NCBI RefSeq assembly: GCF_964340395.1
Contig: NC_135555.1
Coordinates: forward strand, 22,067,225-22,131,224
DNA: 64,000 nt
Direction of reading: 5' to 3'
Source of the DNA: Glandiceps talaboti
Taxonomy: Eukaryota; Hemichordata; Enteropneusta; Spengelidae
Under the pieces are notes generated by a model, which saw nothing but the letters and a program-made list of their open reading frames with translations, had not been told where the DNA came from and did not search any database. The translations under genes were made by a program, and so were the position numbers. This document shows positions 43,076 to 54,469 of this stretch, piece by piece (position 1 is the first letter of the stretch; each line of letters opens with the position of its first letter).

Positions 43076-43446
43076 GTTACCATACCTGGTCCTGCTTGCA
43101 GACAGTGCACGCGTTTCGCTACTTGCAGACGGTGCACGCGTTTTGCTCAGCACCAAGCAGGACTATACAGTCATAGCATAACCATACCGTGCACGAGTTG
43201 TGTGAGCCAGCTAGACCAAGTTAAAGTTTGCTAGTTTTAGTGTACAAATTAACAATATCAAGGAAGAATGAGTTGTCTACATGATGTCGTATATAGAGAA
43301 AACAGAATTTGAAGTGTACTGAATGAAACTCACATATATTGATATTTCAAACAAGCAAGGGAGATTATGTGCCAACTCAAGTATACATTATTGTATATAT
43401 TTTCATTGTTATGATATTTATCATGAGCTGTATATACCACCTCAAC

Positions 43447-43853
43447 TAGATAATATATTCAAATCTGCATAGGTAGATACTTTTTTACATGCTGTCAACA
43501 TTTCAGTACTTGTACACCAATTTTGGTTAGTAAAATGTGTACTGTGTAACAATATATTACATGTAGAAGTTGTTTTCATTTTCCCTGTATGGTATTCCTG
43601 TGTAGTCTGGTAGTGATTAGTCTAGAAATGGTTATAGTTGGGTATGCATATAAACAAAATGTGACGTCATGAAAATTTGTTGTTGGTCTTAAGTTTCCAT
43701 CATTAATTGGAATAATCCACTGTAGTTTTATTATTAAAATACAGCGATGAAAGAGGAAATAGAAGCGATTGTAACAATATCCCTGGCAACAGCTATTGCA
43801 TTCGCTGTTGGGGGCGCACCACCAAACGAGAGCGTCATGATCTTCAACATATT
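43447..43853. repeat. Local direct duplication, copy 2
   Basis: Same content as copy 1, with a few extra bases (AATTGGAATAATCCACTGTAG). It is interrupted at its right end by the MITE that begins at 43853. Confidence 0.85.
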
Positions 43854-44148
43854 AGCCCCATCTACACGTAGGTCGTCCTACCTGAGGCAGTCCCAAGTCC
43901 TACCTGAGGTAGAATAGGTTTGTGTCTGCACATATGAAGGTTGCGGCGTAGATGTCGCGCATTCCGTCCTGACAGTACATAGGACGAAGTCAGGAGGGTT
44001 TCAGGAAACCTCTCAAAGGTGTCCTAAGTCAGGACAGTTTCAGGACGGTTTCAGGACGCGTTTGCGTCTACACAGGCTTCAAACTATCCCGAATCCTACC
44101 TCAGGTAGGATTTTTAGTGCCGTGTAGATGGGGCTAGTGTCTGTATTT
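43853..44148. mobile_element. TAGCCCCATCTACACG MITE
   Basis: The left end TTAGCCCCATCTACACG and right end CGTGTAGATGGGGCTAG are inverted repeats, followed inside by CCTACCTGAGG / CCTCAGGTAGG pairs. About 296 bp, GC-rich compared with its flanks. Inserted at the end of local duplication copy 2. Confidence 0.85.
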
Positions 44149-44395
44149 TGTATGTGTCATTCATAACAAAAAAACCATGTTGTGTGAGATGTAAAAAACA
44201 TGGTGCTTGGTCTTTCTGGTTTGGTGGCACCTGCTAAGCTGTCAAATGCAAAAAACTCTGACAAAGCTACAAACTAATAGTATCAAATTTTATCAAAAAA
44301 AGACCCTGCAACATTATGACTAGTTCATTAAAATGTTATTTCATTTGAAAACTTTTTTGTTTATCTTCAAATGAAAGACAAGGAAAACAACTTAC

Positions 44396-45522
44396 TTTCC
44401 AAAATGTGTTTTCTTACAGCCAGGGTAGATTTCTTTGTAGTTAAAATACTGGTCAATATCGAACAACTTCAATAATGTTTTGGCTTCAGGAGGAGTTTCT
44501 GTTCTATAAAAAATATTCAATATTCAAATATTGTTGTTACATGTTGATATAAGCTATTAATTGATGTGATTACACTCAAAGTAGGGTGGCATTTCTGATA
44601 GCAAGTTTTCCTCTAGTCACCACACATAGTCACTCTCATTCAATGTTTGCATTATCTTGATTACAGGGTGATTGTATGCACATAGCCAAAGCACTGCTGT
44701 CACCCACTTGTGTAATCTACCACATGCAACAATAGGTTTAGTTTGTGTCTATTTTAATTAGCCGATAGCACATTTTCCATAGTTTGTATCTATCTTAGTT
44801 AGCCAATAGCACATTTTCCACAGTTTGTCTATCTTAGTTAGCCGATAGCACATTTTCCACAGTTTGTCTATCTTAGTTAGCCAATAGCACATTTTCCACA
44901 GTTTGTCTATCTTAGTTAGCCGATAGCACATTTTCCACAGTTTGTCTATCTTAGTTAGCCGATAGCACATTTTCCACAGTTTGTCTATCTTGGTTAGCCA
45001 ATAGCACATTTCCCAAAGTAATGTATGTGATTGTTATCAACTAGAACAGTATACATAGTTCTGATAATATCAATATATTATTACAACAGTTTCCAATTAT
45101 GGGTTGTCAGTGGTCAAGTGGTTAGCTCATACGCTTCTTACCCCTACAGTCTGGGTTCGAACCCGCCAGGTGTTGGCTGGGTAAAATTAAAATTTAACCA
45201 TGTCTGTATGTAAGAAGGGTGATGCTCAGTTTGACTCTGCCAAACAATGCAGGTTTTCCCCGGGTACTTCGGTTTCCTCCTGCTTTTCAATACTAGGGTA
45301 CTAGGGCGCTAATCCGTGGTAACCATTGAACAAATTTCTTTATTTAATTGGATGAATAATGATTCTTCTTATTATCGTTATTATTCGCTATAATACCATA
45401 AGATAAAATACCTTGAAGCAGCAGCTATTTGAATCCCTTTAGCCTGGATTAGTTGCAGGATAGACTTCACATCTTGGTATAAAATCATTTCATCTTTCCT
45501 TCTATCAAACACTCTACCATTA
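44396..45522 (-). CDS. MDP1: MDP1-like magnesium-dependent phosphatase, two internal exons
   Basis: Exon 45412-45522 (111 bp) encodes NGRVFDRRKDEMILYQDVKS and ILQLIQAKGIQIAAASR; exon 44396-44503 (108 bp) encodes TETPPEAKTLLKLFDIDQYF and NYKEIYPGCKKTHFGK. They join in phase with GTATTT and GTAAGT donors. Word order matches MDP1, a HAD-family phosphatase acting on phosphotyrosine and sugar phosphates; AAASRT is the HAD motif II region. The first exon, with the catalytic DxDxT, and the last, with FFDDE, should flank these, but neither was found in the window. The gene may be extended beyond 64 kb, divided by the duplication, or degraded. The first exon has a near-identical copy at 55880-55990. 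Confidence 0.85.
44757..45012. repeat. 39-bp tandem repeat, copy A
   Basis: About six units of TTAGTTAGCCGATAGCAC plus ATTTTCCACAGTTTGTCTATC. Length is a multiple of three, so open frames of KIDKLWKMCYRLT repeats are incidental. Confidence 0.93.
45102..45400 (+). mobile_element. tRNA-derived SINE, copy A
   Basis: The head has A-box-like GTGGTCAAGTGGTTAG and B-box GGGTTCGAACCC with tRNA-like spacing. The body contains CAGGTTTTCCCCGGGTACTT and CGGTTTCCTCC, then an AT-rich tail with TTATTATCGTTATTATT. A true tRNA gene is unlikely because no closed acceptor stem follows the T arm. Confidence 0.85.
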
Positions 45523-46102
45523 CTGGAATGGAAATGAAAACATATCTGGATTAAAAAATAGAGTACACAATATTATGTCAAGTAAAGAGCACCCTCTATG
45601 GCATATTTGTCAAGTCATGTTTATTGACTTTTCTGGAGTCAAGATGGTTGGTTGGTTAGTGTGGCCAGCTGAGATTCTGCAAACTTGTCAGTTGAGCCAT
45701 TTCACGAGCATTTAATTCAGTATGACTACAGCCCTTGGACAAGATGTAGACCAAGATTGTTTACAAGTTAACCCAAATGTATAAGTGGGGACCTGGTAGG
45801 ATAATGGTTGCAATGTGAAGGACTCAATCCTTTACAGTACCACACAGTATCTTGCATCTTATTTTCACAACTTTGAAGATGAAATTTGTGTATTTAAGGT
45901 GAAATCAATACCTGAACTCAAAAAGATAAATCACATACATTTTGGAAATAGTGTACTGGGCAATATGATACTCCCTAAAATTGTACATGGCTAATGAATC
46001 ATTTGACCTTAGAATGTGTGCAAATTTTACACAACTTTTTTAACAGTGACTAGATAAAACCTAGTCCCCTGACATTATATTTTGAAAATATATTATAAAA
46101 AT
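45523..46102. other. MDP1 intron sequence, copy A
   Basis: Duplicated at 55991-56570. No further exon seen. Confidence 0.6.
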
Positions 46103-47427
46103 ACCGCCAATGGCGTTGTAGCACAACTGTAGTTTTTAAAAATGTTTATTCATATGCTAGTCTATGCTAACAATAGGTGTTTATTTGCTGAATAACTATC
46201 CAGTTGCCTATCCAACCATGTTGCTATCTTTACGATAAATGCTATCATTTGGCTGTTGCTATGGGCGTGGTCATGTTGTTAGATATATTTGCATACATTT
46301 GTGTATGGTTTTGTTCACTTTTGTATGAATTCCTGATATTGTCTTTGCAATATACGTGATCATTTGGCTGTTGCTATGGGCGTGGTCTTGTTGCTAGGAA
46401 AATTTACATACATTTTTTGAATGTTTATTCAATTGTCTATTAAACCCTGTTGTTATCTTTGTGAAATACACCACCGTTTGGCTGTTGCTATGGGCGTGGT
46501 CATGGTTACTAGAGTATTTGCATACATTTTTTGAATGTTTATTCATCTGTCTTTCTATTCCTGTTGTTATCTTTGCAATATACATGATTATTTGACTGTT
46601 GTTATGGGCGTGGTCTTGTTGCTATGCAAATTTACATACATTTTTTGGATGTTTATTCAATTATCTATTAAACCCTGTTGTTATCTTTGTGAAATACACG
46701 ACCGTTTGGCTGTTGCTATGGGCGTGGTCATGGTTGCTAGGGTATTTGCATACATTTTTTGAATGTTTACTCACTTGCTTACCAGATGATGTTGTTATTT
46801 GACCAAAATATACTGCCATTTGGTTGTTGCTAAAGGGCGTGGTCATGGTCGCTAGGGCCAATTTTGTCAAAATGTTTTTAAGAAAATCTGCAGAATAACA
46901 GTTTCAGAAACATCTCACCAAGTTTCAGACTAATTGACCAAGTACTTTTTGAGATATAAGTTTTTGACCAAAAATGAACATTTTTACACCTAATTTGCAT
47001 ATCACTCATGGAATCATGGTATGCTTAATATTTCTTCGTCCATACATCCCTAGATACATTCCCATTAAATTTCAGCCCAATCTGCTCAGTAGTTTTAGAA
47101 TTATAGATTTTTAACCAAAAAGACACATTTTTAGCCCTAATTTGCATATCACTGATGGAATCATCCCGTCATGAACAAATCTTACTTTACACCCCCTTAA
47201 GAATGTTCCCACCAAATTTCGCACCAATCTGCCCAGTAGTTTCTGAGTTTAAGTTTTTTGACCAAAAATCACATTTTTTGACCCAAATCACACACCTGTG
47301 ATGCGATCATTTTGATTTGAACAATTTCCCAACTAGACACCCAAAGTAATGGACCCACCAAATATCGTGGCAATCGGTTCAGCGGTTTTTGACTTTAAGT
47401 TGTTTACACACACACACACACACACAT

Positions 47428-47470
<43 letters not shown>

Positions 47471-47526
47471 GACAGACAGACGCCGGGCGATCCCTATAGC
47501 ACTACTGAACAAGTTCAGTTGTGCTA
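46103..47526. mobile_element. 1.4-kb insertion present only in copy A
   Basis: Flanked by AAAAAT at 46097-46102 and 47527-47532; copy B has the uninterrupted site near 56565. TAGCACAACTG near the left end is inverted relative to CAGTTGTGCTA at the right end, where AGCACTACTGAAC-AA-GTTCAGTTGTGCT can form a hairpin. Inside are six ~114-bp repeats with GGCTGTTGCTATGGGCGTGGTC (46255-46850), three ~145-bp repeats with CCTAATTTGCATATCACT, and (CA)n/(GACA)n at 47405-47481. No ORF. Family unknown; terminal hairpin and AT target are reminiscent of Helitron-like elements, but the 5' TC is not evident. Confidence 0.8.
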
Positions 47527-47639
47527 AAAAATGAATCTAAACATATATTGTATATTTGTATTGCTGGTATGTATGTTTTTGTATAGCTCATAAGATTTCA
47601 CAATAGCGTCACACATGTGGCTATGTCACAACAGACAAA

Positions 47640-48140
47640 TGATAATACATATTAGGGCAGCCCTATTTAATTCTATGTTACACATTAGGGTAGCCCTATT
47701 TCAAGCTATGTTACACATTAGGGCAGCCCTATTTCATTCTATTTTACATATTAGGGCACCCCTATTTAATTCTATGTTACACATTAGGGCAGCCCTATTT
47801 CATTCTATGTTACACATTAGGGCAGCCCTATTTAATTCTATGTTACACATTAGGGCAGCCCTATTTAATTCTATGTTACACATTAGGGCAGCCCTATTTA
47901 ATTCTATGTTACACATTAGGGTGGCCCTGTTTCATTCTATTTTACATATTAGGGCACCCCTATTTAATTCTATGTTACACATTAGGGCAGCCCTGTTTCA
48001 TTCAATGTTACACATTAGGGCAGCCCTATGTCATTCAATGTTACACATTAGGGCAGCCCTATTTTATTCAATGTTACACATTAGGGCAGCCCTATTTCAT
48101 TCTATGTTACACATTAGGGCAGCCCTATTTCATTCTATGA
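47640..48140. repeat. 33-bp palindromic minisatellite, copy A (~15 units)
   Basis: Unit: TTACACATTAGGGCAGCCCT plus ATTTAATTCTATG. Each contains the perfect 13-base palindrome TAGGGC-A-GCCCTA. Variants change the centre (GGGCACCCC, GGGTAGCCC, GGGTGGCCC, GGGCGGCCC). The 33-base length keeps a frame open (LHIRAALFNSM repeats), which I do not regard as a gene. Confidence 0.93.
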
Positions 48141-50340
48141 TTCTGCTTCATAATACCTGAAAAAGGATGGGATGGTTGGTTGTTGTTTTTGAAAAAGTGT
48201 ATTTGTACATTTTCATAATACTTTTATTTCATAATCATATTTTACCAGTCTAGATACCGTAGAAATGATAAGTAAAGTCATAAGGAATCTATAAACCATT
48301 TGTTTCCCAAATTTCAGCGATAAATGATAATTTTCACCCAGATATGCCTTAGTAGGTTCATATTCTTACCATCACTGGCATCAGTGATACTGTGAATTTT
48401 TCTTTTCCTGCCATAGAGGGCATTATTTTATTTTTATTATATTGCTAGATTGAAGAAATCTATGGTGAATTAGGTAATGAGAAAGACAGAAATAACTAGG
48501 GCTAGCATTATGTTTGTTGGAAACAAAACCAATAGAATCCAATCAACAACTTGGAAATGTAGATGAAACCCTACAACAAAAAGATACATTATATTTTCTG
48601 CAACATTATTTAGTGTAAGGCCATAAAAAATTGTTTCTGGTCAGAACATTTTGTCTAAAGTGGTGTGACAATGCAACTTTTTTTTTTATTCTCAACAAAC
48701 CTGTCACTCAGTCTACTATTTATGATAGTTACTGTTCTTTTTATTTAGTACTTTAGAGCAAGTGTGTATATGGCGGCAGATGTCATTTGCTTGTTCATGA
48801 TTGGCTCTGCAGTTGTCTTCACTGAAGTAGGGAGGGTTATTTTTGTTTTCCCCCTCAGATCTACAGACAGCATGAGTTGGACAAGCACACACACACAAAA
48901 CAACTGACATTGGGTATTTAAGTGATGCATGCCAGAAAAAAAACAACTTAACATTTTTTTTTGCCTAAACCTGAATACTACATATAGTCCATGAGCCAGA
49001 CCCTGATTTTTAGCCAATTGGTACCAAAATGAGGTACCAAATGAAACATTACTTTTCTAAAACTATTTTTTCTGTAGATTTCAAAAATGCTTGGTGGACA
49101 TCTGTACTTGGTAGCTTTCTAGTAGTAATCTTCATTTAAATTTACATAACACATAATAACAAGCGACCTATCGGTCAGAATAGCTCTGCTGTTTTTTTTT
49201 TAATTTAATTTTTTATTTTGGTGACATGTAGAAGTGGTTCAGTTCTTCAGCTCTTTACTATGCAGTTTTGTTTTAGCGATGCAATAAAGTGGTTAGTGGT
49301 TTCATATATATGATGTCTCACTATAAAACACATTTTACACAGAAGTTGGTACTGTATTGTACTTTTATACCATAGTCACCATTTTATAACAAAAATCTAC
49401 TGTTATGAAAAATTGCACAAAATCTCAGAAAAAAAATGACTGGGAAATGCACACAAGGAAAAAAAAAAAAGAGAGGATTTTGAGGTTGGCTATAAATAAT
49501 TCCAGTGTCTTATAGCTTTAACCCTGGAAAATTTTAATGATGAATGAAATAAACTAGGGATCTAAAATAATTTTGAGGCAATTTGAATTTCAATTTTCTA
49601 ACAAATTTACCAAGTCAACATTCAACTTGTACTAGTTGTAGTAGATATATATATAGGGAAGAAATGTATTAATCGCCATCTTAGTTTCCGTACGGCGACA
49701 ATCCCCAAGTACCCGAAAGAGAGTCATTCTCAGCCATAATGGCTGAGAGTCATTCTCAGCCACTGGCACTGGAGTAAAAAAGTCACTATCCCACAGGACT
49801 AGTAAAATTGATAACGTAGTAGTCCTGCAAAAAATTTGGTGGTCCTATCTTTTCGTGCTTTCGCTTGTTCACTTAGGCTCTTCATCTCTCTTAGTTTTTG
49901 CTCTACTTCTAATTCACTTTTCCAAACCCCATATTTATTTCAAACCCTGTGTTGTAATTGAACTGTCTATTTCTTTGTAGTTGTTTGTGCATTATCAACT
50001 CCTTACTGTAATTTTATTCTCTTTTTTATGTTTTGGAGCTTCTTCTCTTTTTTTGTTGCTTTCTGTGAGTAGTTTGTCTTAATTGGGGGGGGGGGAGTAA
50101 TAAGATGTTATGTGGTCTTATTTCTAGCTTAAATACTACATAACATTTCTTGTACACATTGATCTAACTATTGCATTTTTAAAAGACAAAAAATTACCTT
50201 CCCATAGAGCAAGTCTTTATAGTGTTGTCCTTAGTGCATATTAGAATGTATTTACAACATAAAAATAAATAAATTTGAAGGTTACCAGCAGTTACAGCAA
50301 AATTTTGTTACTAATTACATGTACAAGTCACTTCGTCTAT
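48141..50340. other. Unassigned duplicated sequence (copy at 57211-59415)
   Basis: No exon recognised. Notable words: CATTCTCAGCCATAATGGCTGAGAGTCATTCTCAGCC, a small hairpin near 49726-49762, and a poly-G tract at about 50083-50094 (longer in copy B). Confidence 0.5.
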
Positions 50341-51330
50341 TTTCGTGTCTATGTACTTCCGGGTTGACATAAACGTTAAACGTGATAGTACAGTCGGCCC
50401 TATAATTACTAAGAAATGACAAAACCGTTCGCAAAATAAAGTTCAGGATTTTAATTTTTCAAACTGAATATCAATATCCACTACACATTCAATAACTGGT
50501 TTCGCGTATTTAGAAATGTGCCCCAAAACATGAACACGCGTACGGAACACGGAATCGTGTGCAGTGATGTATCACTAATACATCCATGCATGGTCAGTGT
50601 TACTAAGTAAGTTAGCAGTTTCATTGTAGGCTGTAAGTTGTACCGGTAAAAAAAAACGATCATCACATCATGTAGGAAGTACAAAAACATAGAAGATGTT
50701 GTTTTCTTGCTGAATAAACTCACTGAAATAACAACACGGTCAAATTGCGTCTTCGATTTTGACAGCCACCATTGTTATGATTGAGCTTCACTAGTTCCGT
50801 TGAACGTGGCCGGGCGAACGCCGACATCCAATTTGTACAGCGTTTTTACAAAGGGAGCTTGTCAATAACCTACCGAATAATTAACTCAGAAACGTAGTTT
50901 AAATACTAACTGATCTAAAAATTACTGTTTAGAAAGACTACGCATCCGTACATAAATACGAATTCATGTGACTAAAGATTTCATCTTTACTATTTACTTG
51001 TTACAGTGTAGAGGCCTTATTATACACATATCATCGTACAACTAATTTTATTGGCTATAATATTAGCTACATTTGAAAGGTCTCACTTGATTGGCTCATC
51101 CTTTGCTATTCCCGTTTTCAAGAGACACCCCGCCAGAATAAAGTGCCACGTAGTACAGCAATGGCGCGAGATCGCCTGTTGGGCGACATTTCCCACCGGG
51201 TGTGCTTTTCGAAAACTACACAACGCATGCTTTTATGACACGGAATCATACAAAATCTACCCCGTTTCCAAAATAATCGTAATTTTATCGCGAATAGACA
51301 ACCGGAGTTGGTCAAAATAGCAAATTAAAA
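50341..51330. promoter_or_regulatory. CpG-richer patch with CCAAT motifs (copy at 59400-60400)
   Basis: Contains more CpG than its surroundings (GGCCGGGCGAACGCCGACATC, CGCGAGATCGCC) and ATTGGCT/GATTGGC motifs near 51048 and 51089. It could be a promoter, for instance for MDP1 on the minus strand, but no first exon was identified. Confidence 0.3.
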
Positions 51331-53064
51331 ATCAAATGAATTTTACTATGACCGTGAATTCATCATATAGCCGGTGGTTTGAATTCTGAGCTCCCTGATG
51401 TACCTATCGAAAAGTCACTATCCCGTCGGACTACCCGCAATGGGCTTTTTAGTAACCTTTACTGGTCCTTACAGAAAGTTACAAGTCGCGGGATAGCGGA
51501 CCAGCGTGTATGTCGAACCCTTGCCATACATTACAGCATAGACCCTCCTGGTTACAGTGGTAACACTCGTTCATGTTCGATTACCTTTCATAAAGAAAAC
51601 ACAACGAAATGGTTTTTTAATTTCTTTTCATCACAACAACAAAATCTGCGCGATCAAAAGTGTTGTAAACTAAACCAGAAAGAATTATCGAGCTGGCTAA
51701 ACTTCCCAATGAACTGGAGTAAGGTCCAAGTCCAAGTAAGCCCCGATAGTACGTGAGAAAATCGTCTCAAACTAGCGATACAACTTTCAAAATATAACTT
51801 GACATGTCTTCATTTGTTAGAGTTATACAATTCAAGACGGGGTTTCACTCGAAAACAACAATTCTGTGAATAATGACACTGAACGCAGCGATTTCTCGGA
51901 CGATGTGTGGAAGACTTCTCACAATGATCATGAGGTGCATACTCTGGAATGAACCATTCTGTAGGAGGGGTGGTGTGTGAATTGGATTTGAAGTTTACAA
52001 CCCTTTTTCGAACAAATATTTGTCATTTGGGCGCACAATGCGTAGAATTAAGACTATAGCACATATTACATTGCTTGTTTGACGTCAATAGTGTCTTTTG
52101 AAAAGTTGCACTTTACCTAAAGTCTCGCGGACTGATTTCCAATATGGCGTCGGTCATAATGCTCATTAACATATTTTTTTTTTTCAAATTTCAAAAAAAA
52201 AATCATAAAAAATAGAAGAGAAGACGTGCTGACTTGAAATTAACAAATCTAAGTAAGCTACCCTCTGTGCATCAACACATCAGATATCAAAGTAATCTGA
52301 CTTGAAGTTTATGAGGAGTTGATGAAAATGTCATTTTTGGAAAAAAAATCATAAAAAATTGAAAATGGCACAGATCAACTTGGCATGAACAAATCTGAAT
52401 AGCCTCCCCCCAGGGAACATGCACACCAAATATCGAAGAATTCCGACTGTCACTTTCGGAGTAGATAGTGAAAATATAAAAGTTTGACGGACACATATGA
52501 TTCACTCTACTCTCTATACCTCAATACCCACCTTATACCTAAAGCTACGCTTTCAGCTTTCACTGACAGCGGAGCTAAAAAAATCAATAATCTGATGGTG
52601 GTTTGGAGATGACAATTCAAATTTGAAACAGTTTATGTAATCCAACATTCATAAAACATTGAAATAATTTAATTAAACCAAATTATGACTGAGATAACAT
52701 TGTTTGACATCTTTAAATATATAATTTGCATATCAATTACCTCATTTGCATATGTTTATCCATACAACAATTTTCTTTTAACACAAGGTTATTGGAATTA
52801 ACAGAAATTTTGGCATTTATTCTTTACACAATGCTTGAAAACAATGTCTTTAGAAATAATTGGTATCTTAATTGACTCCTGATAAATGATTGTGCCAGCT
52901 ATGAAAACTTATAAAGGATTATTAAGAGAAATGTTTGAGGATGACATGATCAGTTTTGACACGAAAAACTATCTAGAAATCATTTGGTATGGGCTATCCT
53001 CTATATAGTGCTCATGATATACATGTTATGCTAAAGTTTAATACATTATCATATATGCCTGGTT
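51331..53064. other. Unassigned duplicated sequence (copy at 60400-62150)
   Basis: Includes a ~125-codon plus-strand frame that opens with TTG, not ATG, and has no family motif. 52155-52500 contains two diverged copies of an AAAAAATCATAAAAAAT...ACTTG...AACAAATCT unit. Ends with GCTTTCAGCTTTC..GACAGCGGAGCTA near 52545-52578. Confidence 0.45.
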
Positions 53065-53569
53065 TTCAAGTTTGTGTTTGGATCAAAAGTTTAAAAATTA
53101 CCAACACTGAATTACCAACACAGATGAACTTTCATTTAAAGATGTTTTTTATTGTTCAACTCAGGCAAATAATTATGATATCAACTCTTCATTTAGTTAA
53201 CGATATTAACAGTAACAACATGCACACTACTACAATTACACTAGACACGAGGTATAATTTCTTGAAGTTCAAACAAAATCCATGGTCAGCAATCAACTGA
53301 ACTGTTTCTTTCATGCAGTTACTGTTCATATCATTAAGTTAACTAAATAAAGAGTCTACACTGTGTATGTGATATTTGTCTGTTATCTTTCTTGTGTCTA
53401 TCTCAACATGAAACCTTGTGATCAGACTCACTGATCTTAATAGTTCATTTAACAGCTTGGGCAAGCTTTTCTGCAAAGAGCTGTAATATGTGGTATGTAG
53501 AGAGTGAAAGTCCCCACACTTCTGAAACTGTGTACTGCAATGTATGTTATGTAGATTATTTCAACTTAC

Positions 53570-53690
53570 TTGAAATGTAACCAGATCTGAGTCTGTCATA
53601 GTCTTTGAAGAACTCAGTCACACGAGCTCGTCTGGAGAGAATCTTAGTTCGGATCTGATCCTCCAACACATTGATAGATCTTTCAGGCAT
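53570..53690 (-). pseudogene. Relocated copy of EF-hand exon 1, copy A
   Basis: 121 bp with start codon (53688-53690), the same 40 codons with Ser2 changed to Pro, and the same GTAAGT donor. The flanks 53065-54205 match the parent locus without the Penelope insertion. No other exons of the gene accompany it, so it is a solitary exon with its promoter-proximal flank. Confidence 0.88.
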
Positions 53691-53770
53691 CTTGAATGAT
53701 GTCCAGTTGTGCCCTTGTGGTCAGATTCACGTCAACGGTTTTCCCTTTTTATTCTAGTAAACATAAACAG

Positions 53771-53790
53771 AATAAATACATTGATAGTTC
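53771..53790. other. Empty Penelope target site (also near 62852)
   Basis: AACAGAATAAATACATTGAT is continuous here, whereas the parent locus is split between 6042 and 8930. This gives the pre-insertion sequence and fixes the element's ends. Confidence 0.9.
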
Positions 53791-54469
53791 TTTCAGGCAT
53801 CATGAACGATGTTCCATTGTTTTCCCTTTTATTCAAGTAAACATAAACATAAATGAATAAATATTTGGAAATAGCTCATTAGGTGATGAATTATAAATAT
53901 GCACAAATTTTTACAATAAAATTGAATAATATTATGAAATAAACTGTTGATCTTTCTGTATTACATTCAGCTCAGAACAAACAAAATATTAAATGGCTAT
54001 CATAAAGCTGAACATCGTTGAGATTTGAGACTGTTTTTAGTATGTTTTCCACTAGTAGTTTTTATCACTTTTGTAGTGTTTCAGTGCCTATGGACTTTTA
54101 GGATATATGGCGCTTTACAAGTGATATTATTATTATTGTTATTATTATTATTATAGATTAGTAATTATGCAACAATTTTAGTAAAAAAAAATATCTGTGA
54201 AAAATAAATATCAAATAGAGAGGTAAGGCCGCATATACATATGTTTGCAAGAGAGTTCATTATCTGTGCAGTTGTCACAAAAAAAAACACAGGTAAATAT
54301 CCTAGACTGTCTACAGATGACGGTCCTAAAATGGGGCTGTAAATATTACAATGTTTATATTCATGCCATATTAGAATACTATTCTATCAACACACCCATT
54401 TACTGTCAAAATTTAAACATAATGTCCCTCTTGCTTAGCAATACCCTCTATCGACGGGAAATCAACTAT

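Noticed and set aside
44758-45009. 83-codon minus-strand frame of KIDKLWKMCYRLT repeats
   Set aside because: It is a 39-bp tandem repeat whose length is a multiple of three.
45102-45175. tRNA gene
   Set aside because: A and B boxes are present, but the acceptor stem does not close and a SINE body follows, so it is called a SINE.
47640-48140. CRISPR-like array or interstitial telomere repeat
   Set aside because: Units are contiguous with no spacers, and TTAGGG occurs only once per 33-bp unit as part of a palindrome. The DNA is eukaryotic.
47615-48160. 181-codon plus-strand frame (LHIRAALFNSM repeats), with a 195-codon partner at 56644-57231
   Set aside because: It is a translated 33-bp minisatellite; unit length divisible by three keeps the frame open. 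Variants follow the palindrome, not codons.
48361-48415. Possible 20-bp MDP1 micro-exon between an AG and GTAAGA
   Set aside because: The phase needed to join the next MDP1 exon gives a stop, and the peptide does not match the family.
51379-51756. 125-codon plus-strand frame, duplicated at 60451-60837 with an in-frame 9-base difference
   Set aside because: It opens with TTG, has no early ATG and no recognisable family. The difference between copies is not enough to argue for coding selection.
49180-52578. A 3.4-kb transposon bounded by TAGCTC(C/T)GCTGT and ACAGCGGAGCTA
   Set aside because: The terminal match is only about 12 bases, no target duplication was found, and the interior has no transposon features. 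Chance is likely.
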